The position numbers were made by a program, and so were the translations under genes. Shown in pieces: positions 24,920-33,933 of a DNA stretch of 44,007 nucleotides. The notes under the pieces are model-generated. The model was not told the DNA's origin. It did no database searches and saw only the letters and a program-made list of their open reading frames with translations. The stretch is from an uncultured Paracoccaceae bacterium (GTDB lineage Bacteria; Pseudomonadota; Alphaproteobacteria; Rhodobacterales; Rhodobacteraceae). The stretch is from positions 1 through 44,007 of the forward strand of contig CALMSR010000079.1 of the NCBI GenBank assembly GCA_937872465.1, read 5' to 3'. Positions within the stretch are counted from its first letter, which is position 1. The number at the start of each line of letters is the position of its first letter.

Positions 24920-27900
24920 ACGATGAGCCCCGCCTCGGAATCGCCGGGCGGCTGACGCGGGCGACGATCACCTCGCCGCTGACGCCGCTGTTCCTGATCG
25001 CCGCCTTCGTCTTCGGCGTCCTCGCGCTGGTCTCGCTGCCGCGCGAGGAGGAGCCGCAGATCTCGGTGCCGATGGTCGACATCATCGTCCGCGCCGACGG
25101 GCTCCGGGCCGAGGACGCCGTCAAGCTGGTCACCGAGCCGCTCGAGACCATCGTCAAGGGCATCAACGGCGTCGAGCACGTCTATTCCCAGACCGCCGAC
25201 GACCAGGCGATGGTCACGGCGCGCTTCGAGGTGGGCACCTCGTCCGACGCCGCGATCCTGCGCGTGCACGAGAAGGTGCGGGCCAACTTCGACCGCATCC
25301 CGGTCGGCATCCCCGAGCCGCTGATCGTCGGACGCGGCATCGACGACGTGGCGATCCTGTCGCTGACGCTGTCCCCGGCGCAGGCCGCCGCCGACCGCAT
25401 AACGGCCAACGACCTCACCCGCATCGCCCGCGAGTTGCGCTCCGAGGTGGCGAAGGTCGAGGACGTCGGCCTGACCTACCTCGTCGGCGAAACCGGCGAG
25501 CTGCTCCGGATCGCGCCCGACCCCGACCGGCTCGCGCTCTACGGCGTCACGCTCCAGAGCCTTGCCGGCAAGGTCGAGGGCGCCAACCGCGCCTTCCCCG
25601 CCGGCCTTGTCCGGGACGGCGGCGAAGAGATCACCGTCCTCGCCGGCGAGACGCTCGGCACGCCCGAGGCGATCGGCAACCTGCTCGTCACCACGCGCGA
25701 CGGCCGCCCGGTCTATGTCCGCGACGTGGCCGACGTCGGCTTCGCCACCGACACGGGGCAGCTCCTCGTCTCGACCGTCGCGCCCGGCGAGGACCGCGCC
25801 CCCGCCGTCACCCTCGCGGTCGCCAAGCGCGCCGGCTCGAACGCGGTGGTCGTCGCCGAGGCGATCCTGCACCGGGTCGAGGAACTCCGGGGCCCGCTGA
25901 TCCCGGCCGACGTCCGCGTCGAGGTCACCCGCAACTACGGCGAGACCGCGAACGAGAAGGCGAACGAACTTCTCTACCACCTCGGCCTCGCCACCGTCTC
26001 GATCATCGGCCTGGTCGTGATCGCCATCGGCTGGCGCGAGGGCGTAGTCGTCGCCGTGGTGATCCCGGTGACGATCCTGCTGACGCTCTTCGCCTCGTGG
26101 CTGATGGGCTACACGCTCAACCGCGTCTCGCTCTTCGCGCTGATCTTCTCGATCGGCATCCTGGTCGATGACGCGATCGTGGTGATCGAGAACATCGCCC
26201 GCCACTGGGCCATGCCGGACCAGCGCGGCCGCCGCCAGGCCGCGGTCGAGGCGGTCGCCGAGGTCGGCAACCCGACGATCGTTGCCACGCTGACCGTGGT
26301 CGCCGCGCTGCTGCCGATGCTCTTCGTCTCCGGCATGATGGGGCCCTACATGAGCCCGATCCCGGCGAACGCTTCGGCGGCGATGATCTTTTCCTTCTTC
26401 GTCGCGGTGACCGTGACGCCGTGGCTGATGCTGAGGGTCGCCGGCCGCGCCGCCGCCGCGCAGCATGACGCGGCTCATGCCAGCGGCGGCCTTCTCGGTC
26501 GCGGCTACGCCGCCGTCGCCCGTCCGCTGCTCAGGACCAAGGCGCGGAGCTGGCTGTTCCTGCTGGCGGTCGGCGCGCTGACCCTCGGGTCGCTTTCGCT
26601 TTTCTACACGCAGCATGTGGCGGTGAAGCTCTTGCCCTTCGACAACAAGTCGGAGCTTCAGGTCGTCATCGACCTCCCCGAAGGCTCCTCGGTCGAGGCG
26701 ACCGACGCCGTCGCGCAGGCGGTGGCGAGGACCGTGCTGTCGCTGCCCGAGGTCCACTCCGCCCAGGTCCACGCCGCTACCGCCGCGCCGTTCAACTTCA
26801 ACGGCCTCGTGCGCCACGCCTATCTCCGGTCGAGCCCCGAGATGGGCGACGTCGCGATCAACCTGGCGCCCAAGGAGGAACGCGAGCGGGCGAGCCACGC
26901 GATCGCGCTCGATCTGCGCGAGCGGCTGAATGCGCTCGACGTGCCGCCGGGCACCGCGCTCAAGGTGGTCGAGCCGCCGCCGGGGCCGCCGGTGCTGGCG
27001 ACGCTCCTCGCCGAGGTCTACGGGCCTGACCCGGAGACCCGGCGCGCCGTGGCGGAGCGGGTGGAAGCCGCCTTCCGCTCCGTGCCCTTCGTGGTCGACG
27101 TCGACAACTCCTTCGGCCAGCCGGCCCGCCGGCTGCGCGCGACGGTCTCGACCGACGACGCCGATTTCTACCGCGTGCAGGAATCCGACGTCTTCGACAC
27201 GCTGGCGATCCTCGGCGGCGGCCAGACGGTCGGCTACTCCCATCGCGGCGGCGGCCGGCAGCCGATCCCGATCCGCATCGAGCGGCCCGCCGGCGAGAGC
27301 ACCCTCGACGAGCGGGCGCTGACGACGCCGATCCCGGCGAACGCGCTGCCCGGAGACCGCGGCGTCGTCGAACTCGGGGACGTGGTGCAGGTCGGTGAGG
27401 AGCGCGCCTCCTACCCGGTCTTCCGCCACAACGGCCGCGCCGCCGAGATGGTGACCGCCGAGCTCGCAGGCGACTTCGAGGCACCGCTCTACGGCATGCT
27501 GGCGGTGCAGGCGGCGCTCGACGCGCAGGATTGGACCGGCCTGCCCAAGCCGGTGATCAGGCTGCACGGCCAGCCGGAGGACGAGAGCCAGCCGACGCTG
27601 CTCTGGGACGGCGAGTGGGAGGTGACCTGGGTGACCTTCCGCGACATGGGCGCCGCCTTCATAGTCGCGCTCCTCGGCATCTACATCCTCGTCGTCGCCC
27701 AGTTCGGCTCGTTCCGGGTGCCGCTCGTCATCCTGACGCCGATCCCGCTCACCTTCATCGGCATCCTCGGCGGCCACTGGCTGTTCGCGGCGCCGTTCAC
27801 CGCGACCTCGATGATCGGCTTCATCGCGCTGGCCGGCATCATTGTGCGGAACTCGATCCTGCTCGTCGACTTCATCCGCCACGGGCGCACGCCCGGCCAG

Positions 27901-28107
27901 CCGCTGACCGAGACGCTGATCGAGGCGGGCTCGATCCGCTTCAAGCCGATCCTGCTCACCGCGCTCGCCGCGATGATCGGCGCGGCGGTGATCCTGACTG
28001 ACCCGATCTTCCAGGGCCTCGCGATCTCGCTCCTCTTCGGCCTCGCCTCGTCGACCCTGCTGACCGTGCTGGTGATCCCGGCAATCTACCGGGTGCTCCG
28101 GACCTGA
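24916..28107 (+). CDS. RND efflux permease (AcrB/CusA superfamily)
   Basis: 1063 residues and full length. Membrane helices: one near 24-45, a cluster of five at about 350-500, one near 548 and five more at about 910-1055, with two large periplasmic loops between. The fourth helix contains GILVDDAIVVIENIARH with the proton-relay Asp pair, and the mirror region ends with NSILLVDFI. The start is GTG at 24916, translationally coupled to the adaptor. The co-regulated neighbours suggest export of a toxic product of sulfide stress, but the substrate is not readable from sequence. Confidence 0.9.
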   Translation: MNDEPRLGIAGRLTRATITSPLTPLFLIAAFVFGVLALVSLPREEEPQISVPMVDIIVRADGLRAEDAVKLVTEPLETIVKGINGVEHVYSQTADDQAMVTARFEVGTSSDAAILRVHEKVRANFDRIPVGIPEPLIVGRGIDDVAILSLTLSPAQAAADRITANDLTRIARELRSEVAKVEDVGLTYLVGETGELLRIAPDPDRLALYGVTLQSLAGKVEGANRAFPAGLVRDGGEEITVLAGETLGTPEAIGNLLVTTRDGRPVYVRDVADVGFATDTGQLLVSTVAPGEDRAPAVTLAVAKRAGSNAVVVAEAILHRVEELRGPLIPADVRVEVTRNYGETANEKANELLYHLGLATVSIIGLVVIAIGWREGVVVAVVIPVTILLTLFASWLMGYTLNRVSLFALIFSIGILVDDAIVVIENIARHWAMPDQRGRRQAAVEAVAEVGNPTIVATLTVVAALLPMLFVSGMMGPYMSPIPANASAAMIFSFFVAVTVTPWLMLRVAGRAAAAQHDAAHASGGLLGRGYAAVARPLLRTKARSWLFLLAVGALTLGSLSLFYTQHVAVKLLPFDNKSELQVVIDLPEGSSVEATDAVAQAVARTVLSLPEVHSAQVHAATAAPFNFNGLVRHAYLRSSPEMGDVAINLAPKEERERASHAIALDLRERLNALDVPPGTALKVVEPPPGPPVLATLLAEVYGPDPETRRAVAERVEAAFRSVPFVVDVDNSFGQPARRLRATVSTDDADFYRVQESDVFDTLAILGGGQTVGYSHRGGGRQPIPIRIERPAGESTLDERALTTPIPANALPGDRGVVELGDVVQVGEERASYPVFRHNGRAAEMVTAELAGDFEAPLYGMLAVQAALDAQDWTGLPKPVIRLHGQPEDESQPTLLWDGEWEVTWVTFRDMGAAFIVALLGIYILVVAQFGSFRVPLVILTPIPLTFIGILGGHWLFAAPFTATSMIGFIALAGIIVRNSILLVDFIRHGRTPGQPLTETLIEAGSIRFKPILLTALAAMIGAAVILTDPIFQGLAISLLFGLASSTLLTVLVIPAIYRVLRT

Positions 28108-28195
28108 CGTGCCTGCCTTGTCAACTTGCCGTTCGCAGCCGCGCCTCGCAGGGCGCCGCCTTTAAGGAAGATCAACAGCTTACAGCGCAGAGACT

Positions 28196-28224
28196 ATTCG
28201 ATCCCAGTCCCCGTTCCTCCGCCA
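28196..28224 (+). other. tRNA 3'-end-like stretch, possible attachment site remnant
   Basis: TTCGATC followed by a short strand, then CCTCCG and CCA, which resembles the T-loop, acceptor strand and CCA end of a tRNA-Ser. No matching 5' acceptor strand or anticodon arm lies upstream, and the T-stem does not pair. Integrative elements often leave such tRNA ends at their borders; it sits where the chromosomal RND operon gives way to prophage fragments. Confidence 0.3.
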
Positions 28225-28274
28225 GCCACCCCCGACACCCTGCTCATTTCGCCTTTGGCCGCGCAACCTGCGGA

Positions 28275-28599
28275 AACAGGGGCGCTATTGCGGCGCCTTC
28301 TTCTGTGGCCGCGCGTTTCACGGGCCGGATCCGGGCCGGTTCACGGCGCACCTGCCGGCCCGTCTCTTCCCGTCCGATGCAAGGTGGAGTTTTCCCGGTA
28401 ACAGGGAATTTTCGCTGTTTGAGGGCCAAAACAGGGCACGGCGCAGGCGCCGTCAGGATGACGCGTGGAGTATATGCGTAGAATCAGACCCTTGCGGGCG
28501 CGAAACGCACTTTCCTGTTTTTCCGCGGAACAGGGGCCGGATTCGGCATAGCAGGGCGGGTATTACGCCGGAACAGGGATGCGAATGCGTGGAACAGGG
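28275..28599 (+). repeat. Scattered AACAGGG repeats in a gene-free region
   Basis: The space from 28108 to 28639 has no convincing gene. It holds six direct AACAGGG copies (28275, 28400, 28430, 28529, 28572, 28593) and an inverted CCTGTT at 28514. Two copies lie in imperfect palindromes: 28400-28420, and 28514-28535 with CCTGTT and AACAGG arms. They could be recombinase or replication-protein sites of the integrated element. Confidence 0.45.
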
Positions 28600-28639
28600 C
28601 GATGCGCAGGTGACCCTCGGGGGGCGATGCCGGGGAGCT

Positions 28640-29434
28640 TCAGGCCAGCCGGGACGCGTCGGGCAGTCTTTTCTGCGCGCTCCAGAGGAGCGGCAGGGGC
28701 ACGTCCATCAGGCTCGCGAGCGTCATGCCTGGCGGCTGTCGCCCGGTGAGGATCGCCCGCTGCAGATCGGGGGCGAGGAACGCCAGGCGGACCAGGCGGC
28801 GATGGTAGGTCGAAGCGGGCGCGACGGCGAGGAGCGGGTCGCCGGCGGCATCCCGGTCGAGCATCGCATGCGCCGCCCGCAGGACCCTGACCAGCACCGG
28901 ATCGGGCGGCGCGCCGGCGTCGGCGCCGCCGGTGATCCGGGTACGGCCGCCATGGAACTGCAGGCGGAGCGGCAGGGTAAGCCGCGCCTGTGACGGGTCC
29001 GCCGCGTCCCGCGCGAGCTGCTCGCCGGCCAGGAGGCGGCCCTGGAGGCGCGGCATCAGCTCGACGGGCAGGAGGAGATTCACGGTCTCGGGGTAGACCT
29101 CGACCCGGCCCGGCAGCGCGAGCGAATCGGTGTCCTCCCCGGGCACCAGCCGGCGGAGGATGGCGGCGAGCCGGGCCTCCAGCGCCGGGGCCGGGATCCG
29201 GCGAATCGTCGCCCTGCCGTCCGGGTGGCGATCCGCCCGCTGCGACGCCGAGACATAGTAGCAGTAGCGCTTGCCGCCGCGGCCAAGGGCGAAGCTCGGC
29301 GACATCGGCCGGCCGCCTTCATCGAAGAGCCGGCCCTTGAGCGGCGCGGGCTCGCCCGGGTTCTGCGGCGCACCCTGCCGGATTTCGCATCGCTCACCAT
29401 CACCATCACCGAGGAGGCCGCGTAGTGAACGCCC
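28640..29434 (-). pseudogene. C-terminal fragment of a large serine recombinase
   Basis: The frame carries the zinc-ribbon/C-terminal part of phage-type serine recombinases: GRLFDEGGRPMSPSFALGRGGKR...YYVSAS near the start, then RRIPAPALEARLAAILRRL and a C-terminal region ending AQKRLPDASRLA. No start codon fits before 29305 and a TAG lies at 29435-29437. The catalytic Ser domain is missing. At 29435 it abuts the first codons of a metallophosphoesterase gene, so a deletion joined the two. In related prophages this gene follows DUF2924, a remnant of which lies at the start of the window. Confidence 0.7.
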
Positions 29435-29538
29435 CTACCGATGTCGCCGGCGTGGATGATGTGCTCGACACTGGCCAGGTGCTCTTCCGCTTCAGGCCGC
29501 AGCAGTCCGTGGGTGTCGGAGATGACGCCGATGATCAT
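29435..29538 (-). pseudogene. N-terminal fragment of a YfcE-like metallophosphoesterase
   Basis: The ATG at 29538 opens MIIGVISDTHGLLRPEAEE and reaches HIIHAGDIG, which contain the DxH and GD metal-site motifs of YfcE/MJ0936-type phosphodiesterases. After about 34 codons the family sequence stops at the junction with the recombinase fragment. Full-length relatives have about 150-180 residues. Likely a chromosomal gene cut by the prophage region. Confidence 0.65.
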
Positions 29539-30026
29539 GGCCGCTCCGCGCTCAATACTTCGAGCGGCTGTCAAGAGAAATCGTCTTGGTGAGACATTAA
29601 GAGTTGAGACACCGAGAGGGATTCACTTTTCGGAATCACCGTGCGAGAAATCCTTACGCTGGAGATTTGCGCGGGCACGGACGCGATGCGGGATTGAGGA
29701 GGCGGCGAGTGGTTTTCCGTTCCCATTGCTCCGCAACCAGATGAAGCAGAAGTTGAGCTTCGCACGCTAAAATGCTGATTTTACGGGTCCCTCTTGGCGG
29801 GAAATGTATGCGGGAGCGCTCAGCGCGGGGCTTTCCCAGTCAGATCCCAAAAAATAGGCCGTTTCGTTTCGCCTTGCGCAACGGGCCAATGAACACAGGC
29901 ACCTGAACCCCGGCGCCCCCGCTCGAAACGAAACGGGGTACGTGGGCCACTTCGCTTCCGGCCCTGCCTGATCGGTGGGGCCGTTGCGTTTCGGGCACCG
30001 CCCACCAGCATCATCACGGATCCCCA
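29539..30026. other. Intergenic region without a recognised gene
   Basis: About 490 bp, in part less GC-rich than the surroundings. It contains repeats of a CGTTTCG type (near 29860, 29932 and 29985, in both orientations: GTTTCGTTTCG and CGAAACGAAACG), which may be phage regulatory sites ahead of the terminase genes. No coding sequence was supported. Confidence 0.35.
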
Positions 30027-30116
30027 ATGGACGTCGTCGACTTGCCGCTCGAGCGGCTGATCCCCTACTCGACCTCTCCGAGCGGCGCATCCAGCAGCTC
30101 AGCCGCGAGGGGGTGA
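30027..30116 (+). pseudogene. Start of a ParB-like/DNA-methyltransferase gene, cut after 14 codons
   Basis: MDVVDLPLERLIPY is the usual opening of phage ParB-N/methyltransferase proteins (normally continuing into ARNPRTHS). Here the next bases are those of the terminase small-subunit gene in another frame, and the frame ends after 29 residues. This marks a deletion junction at about 30065. Confidence 0.5.
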
Positions 30117-30580
30117 TCCCGAAGGCCGAGCGCGGCCAGTACGACCTCGTCGCCGCGGTGCGCGGCTACGTCGCCTACCTGCGTGACCTCACGGTGCGTG
30201 CTCAGGCCGGCGCGCCGGACTTCGGCGTCGAGCGGGCGCGGCTGATCAAGGCCAAGGCCGACATCGCCGAGATGGAAGCCGAGGGCCGCCGAGGCGAGCT
30301 GCAGCCTGCCGAGGCGGTGGAGGCCGCGTGGACGGCGGTGCTGGTCCGGCTCCGCGCGCGGCTGCTGGTGATGCCCGACCGGCTGGCGCCGCTCTGCCAC
30401 GAGGAGACGACGATTGCCGGGGTCCGCGACCAGATCAGGAAGGCGGTCCGCGAGGCGCTCGACGAGCTCGCCGCGACCCCGGTCGTCGCCGCTGATCCTG
30501 ACGGGACCGGAGCGGCTGGCGACGGCGGCACGGACGGCGCTGGCGATCCTGCGGCCGCCGCCGGAGCTGACGATCAGTGA
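30065..30580 (+). pseudogene. Phage terminase small subunit (Nu1-like), 5' truncated
   Basis: It starts inside the DNA-binding helix-turn-helix (LLDLSERRIQQLSREGVIPKAERG), then has YDLVAAVRGYVAYLR, a helical linker (ARLIKAKADIAEMEAEGRRGEL) and the C-terminal oligomerisation helices. Only the first 10 or so residues are missing, replaced by the end of the ParB-like fragment. The frame stays open upstream without a convincing start. It recognises cos sites and recruits the large subunit in intact phages. Confidence 0.72.
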
Positions 30581-31517
30581 CTGGGCCGACGCCAACCGCC
30601 GGCTGAGCTCGGAGGCGAGCGCCGAGCCCGGGCAGTGGCGGACCAGCCGCGCCGAATATTAGCGCGGCATCATGGACGCGATCTCCGACGGCAGCGTCGA
30701 GAGCGTCGTGATCATGTCGAGTTCACAGGTCGGCAAGTCCGAGGCCCTGGGGAATGCCGTCGGCTACTAAATCGACCAGGACCCGGCGCCGATCATGGTG
30801 GTCATGCCGACCGAGCGCGACGCGGAGGCCTGGTCGAAGGACCGCTTCTCGCCGATGGCGCGCGACACGCCGTGCCTCGTCGGCAAAATCGCCGATCCGA
30901 AGTCGCGCGACGGGTCGAACAAGATCCTGCACAAGCGCTTCCCGGGCGGGCACCTGACCATCGTCGGCGCCAACGCACCCTCGGGGCTTGCGAGCCGGCC
31001 GATCCGCATCCTGCTCTGCGACGAAGTCGACCGCTACCCGTTCAGCGCCGGCGCGGAAGGCGACCCGGTCAACCTCGCCAAGAAGCGCACGGTAACCTTC
31101 TGGAACCGTAAGGTCGTGCTGGTGTCGACCCCGACGATCCGCGGCGCGAGCCGGATCGAAACCGCCTACGCCGAGAGCGACCAGCGGCAGTACTGGGTGC
31201 CTTGCCCGAGCTGCGGCACGCATCAGGTGCTGGTCTGGGGCCAGGTGCGCTGGGACAGCCCCGCCGGCGGTCATGCCAATGGCGGTCATGCCATGCGCGA
31301 GCACCGGCCCGAGACCGCGCGCTACCACTGCATAGCCTGCGACGCGGGGTGGTCCGACGCCATGCGCTGGGCCGCGATCCGCCGCGGCGAATGGCGGGCG
31401 CAGGCGCCGTTCAAGGGCATCGCCGGCTTCCATTTGAACGAGATCTACTCGTCTTGGGTGCGGCGCGAGGCGATGGTGCGCGGCTTCCTCTCGGCTCGCG
31501 CCGGCGGCGACGAGGCC
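30492..31517 (+). pseudogene. Phage terminase large subunit (GpA family), broken
   Basis: The N-terminal ATPase half of a GpA-type packaging motor: PPPELTISDWADANRRLS, Walker-A-like SSSQVGKSE, Walker B ILLCDEVDRYP and a zinc-finger-like CPSCG...CIACDAGW. Two in-frame stops interrupt it: TAG at 30660 (Gln in relatives) and TAA at 30768 (Tyr or His). It ends at GGDEA (about 31517), where the sequence switches to the inverted portal fragment, so the nuclease half is lost. No usual start codon is seen; the coding sequence may begin near 30492. Confidence 0.8.
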
Positions 31518-31519
31518 GA

Positions 31520-31530
31520 GGTCGTTGGCC
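31520..31530 (+). repeat. Inverted repeat bounding a flipped segment (left)
   Basis: GGTCGTTGGCC here and its exact reverse complement GGCCAACGACC at 32127-32137 bound the segment that holds the portal fragment in reverse orientation. Confidence 0.7.
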
Positions 31531-32126
31531 CGGGCAGCATCGGCGGCGTTCTCGCGGTCGATCTCCTCGATGTCGTAACCGGTCGCCTCGACCGCCTTCC
31601 GCCGCGAGAGGAGGCCTGCGTCGATCGCCAGCACCTGCGCCTGGATGTCCTTGAGCGGGTCGACCCAGTCCCAGCGCGGCGGAATCCATTGCACGGAACG
31701 CCAGCGTGCCGGCGCGGAGGCGTAATCGGCCAGGTCCAGCGCGCCGGCGAGCACGGCCGCCTCCATCCACCGCGCCCAGATCGGGCGGCAGAGCTGGTGC
31801 GCGATGACCCCGTGCTGCAGCTGCTCGACCCGGCGGCGGAACTCGACCAGCCCAGCGCGGAGGCTCGAGTAGTTGGCCTGGCGGACGTCGCCGGTGACGA
31901 GATGGTAGGGCAGCCCCAGCGAGGCCGAGACCGCGAGCAGCGTCCGGTATTGGAACGCCTCGTAGCCGCCGCCGACGTCGGCCGGTGACGAGAACTTCAC
32001 GTCCTCGCCCGGTAGCAGGACCTGCAATGTACCGGGCTCGAGGCTCGCCGTGGCGCTGCCGTCGTCGGCGACCTGTGTCTCGCCGAGCAGCGCCTCCTCG
32101 CTGATCCCGTTCTCCGAGCGCGGCTC
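31520..32126 (-). pseudogene. Lambda-family portal protein fragment, inverted
   Basis: On the minus strand, opposite to all other structural genes: NGISEEALLGETQV, LEPGTLQVLLPGEDVKF, RTLLAVSASLGLPYHLVTGD, YSSLRAGLVEFRRRVEQLQ, WIPPRWDWVDPLKD and ENAADAARAND. This is the C-terminal 40% of a lambda gpB-type portal. The N-terminal part and everything up to the capsid gene (protease, decoration protein) are missing. When flipped back, its last codons (ARAND) read in frame into the capsid fragment (QQVAERRDVR), so a deletion joined portal and capsid before the inversion. Confidence 0.75.
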
Positions 32127-32137
32127 GGCCAACGACC
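32127..32137 (+). repeat. Inverted repeat bounding a flipped segment (right)
   Basis: GGCCAACGACC, the exact reverse complement of 31520-31530. Confidence 0.7.
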
Positions 32138-32943
32138 AGCAGGTTGCGGAGCGGCGCGACGTGCGGGCCTTCGTCTGCCGCCAGTTCAAGAAGCAGGACG
32201 TGATCTGGGCCTCCGAGATCCAGAGCGTCCGGGACTTCGGCTCCGAGAGCGCGCTCCAGCAGGTACAGACCGAGGTCGCCCGGCGTCTGGGAAACCTGCG
32301 TCGCGATGCCGAGGCGACCTTCGAGTATCATCTGCTGAACGGCATCCAGGGGCTGGTGAAGGACCCCAAGGACGGCGCGACCGTGGTGAACTACTTCACC
32401 GAGTTCGCCATCACCCCCGCGACCGAGGTCGACTTCGATCTCGACAACGCCTCGCCGGCCTCGGGCGCGCTCCGAAAGCGCTGCCAGGCGCTGATCGAGG
32501 ACGTAGAGGCGAGCATGGGCGGGCTCGCCACCGGCGCCGTGCAGCTCCGCGCCGAGTGCGGCTCGGCGTTCTTCGCCGATCTTGTCGCCCACAAGGAGGT
32601 GCGGGAGACCTACCTCAACACCGCGGCCGCCGCCGATCTCCGGAGCCGGGTCGCCGACGAGGTCAGCTTCGGCGGCATCAGCTTCCGGCGCTACCGCGGC
32701 AACGCCGCGTTCGGGGTGGCGGCCGACAAGGCGTATTTCTATCCGGAGGGCGTCGACGGGCTCTTCGAGATCTACTACGCCCCGGCCGACACCTTCGAGA
32801 CGGTCAACACCCTCGGCCTGCCGCTCTACGCCCGGGCGATCCCCGACCGCGAGCGCGACGAGTGGGTGCGGCTGGAAATCGAGAGCAATCCGCTGCCGAT
32901 CTGCACCCGGCCGCAGGTGCTGCGGAGCGCGCGGCGGACGTGA
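32127..32943 (+). pseudogene. Phage major capsid protein (lambda gpE-like), 5' truncated
   Basis: About 270 codons, lacking the first 70 or so. Seen: ERRDVRAFVCRQFKKQDVIWASEIQSVRDFGSE (first 20 residues quoted in part), helical ARRLGNLRRDAEATFEYH, FYPEGVDGLFEIYYAPADT and LPLYARAIPDR, all typical of the gpE-like capsid family. The frame is open to 32943, where the stop overlaps the next GTG start. Without its N-terminal arm it should not assemble. Confidence 0.72.
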
Positions 32944-33251
32944 CGGCCTTCGCCGCGGCAGTCGACGCGCTCTTCGCCGATCCGAACCTGGCGCGGGAGG
33001 CGACGTACGAGCCGGCGGACGGGGACCCGTTTCCCGTCCGCGTCATCGCTCGCCGGGCCGACGCGGTCACCGAGTTCGGCGAGGCGCGGCTCTGGTCGGA
33101 GACGACGCGCTTCGACGTGCGCACAAGCGATGTGCCCGCCCCCCGGCCCGGCGACCGGATCGTGATCGACGGCACACCTTATATAGTGCAGGGCGAGCCC
33201 CAGCGGGACCGCGAGCGGCTGGTCTGGACGATCGACACGAGACCGGCATGA
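32940..33251 (+). CDS. Phage head-tail joining protein
   Basis: 103 residues starting at GTG, overlapping the capsid stop (GTGA). The small beta-barrel pattern (FPVRVIARRADAV, LWSETTRFDVRTSDVPAPRPGD, IVIDGTPYIVQGEP) is that of lambda gpFII/SPP1 gp16-like connectors found between capsid and tail genes. It appears intact and is coupled to the next gene by ATGA at 33248-33251. Confidence 0.7.
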   Translation: MTAFAAAVDALFADPNLAREATYEPADGDPFPVRVIARRADAVTEFGEARLWSETTRFDVRTSDVPAPRPGDRIVIDGTPYIVQGEPQRDRERLVWTIDTRPA

Positions 33252-33883
33252 GGCTGAAGCTCGACATCCGGCCCGACCTAGTCGCGATGATGGCGGCGGA
33301 GATCGCCGCCGGCGAGCGCGCGGTGAGTGCGGCGATGCGCGAGGCGGGCACCGGGCTGAAGCTCGCGTGGCGCGGGCAGATCACCGGGGCGGGGCTCGGA
33401 CCGCGGCTCGCCAACTCGATCCGGTCGGAGGTGTTCCCGAAGGCCGGCCCCAGCCTCAACGCCGCGGCGCTGGTCTGGTCGAAGGCGCCGGTGATCGTCG
33501 GCGCGCACGACGCCGGGCCGCTGATCCGGTCGAAGAACGGGCTCTGGCTCGCGATCCCGACGTCGGCCGCCGGCAAGGCGCTTGGCGGGCGGAGGATCAC
33601 GCCCGGGGGCTGGGAGCAGAAGACCGGGCTGCGATTGCGCTTCGTCTACCGCCGTACCGGGCCGAGCCTGCTCGTGGCGGACGCTGCGCGGATCAACTCG
33701 CGCGGTCTCGCCGCAGCGTCGCGCTCGAAGACCGGGCGCGGCCAGGTGACAGCGCCGATCTTCCTGCTGGTGCCGCAGGTCAAGCTGCCGAAGCGGATCG
33801 ATCTGGCGCGGGACGCCCACCGGGCACATGAGGCGGTCCCGGGGCTGATCGTGGCGAACTGGGTGGATGGGCGGATTGGCTGA
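33248..33883 (+). CDS. DUF6441 phage protein
   Basis: 211 residues. It begins MRLKLDIRPDLVAMMAAE and continues with a helical N-terminal half and SKNGLWLAIPTSAAGKA, GGWEQKTGLRLRFVYRRTG and IFLLVPQVKLPKRIDL, the pattern of the DUF6441 family found in Rhodobacterales prophages after the head-tail connector. It is probably a tail-completion or head-tail protein. The start is fixed by the 4-bp overlap with the preceding gene. It looks intact. Confidence 0.72.
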   Translation: MRLKLDIRPDLVAMMAAEIAAGERAVSAAMREAGTGLKLAWRGQITGAGLGPRLANSIRSEVFPKAGPSLNAAALVWSKAPVIVGAHDAGPLIRSKNGLWLAIPTSAAGKALGGRRITPGGWEQKTGLRLRFVYRRTGPSLLVADAARINSRGLAAASRSKTGRGQVTAPIFLLVPQVKLPKRIDLARDAHRAHEAVPGLIVANWVDGRIG

Positions 33884-33933
33884 TGGCACCCGTGCAGACC
33901 ATGCCAGCCTTCGCGACGTATTCGTTCCCTGGG

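Noticed and set aside
24637..27882. Antisense open frame of more than 1000 codons over the RND permease
   Set aside because: His/Asp/Arg-rich pattern typical of the reverse strand of high-GC genes; the sense strand encodes a complete, well recognised permease.
28126..28401. Possible 91-codon gene after the RND permease
   Set aside because: No ribosome site, no recognisable fold, Pro/Arg-rich; it overlaps the tRNA-like stretch and the AACAGGG repeats.
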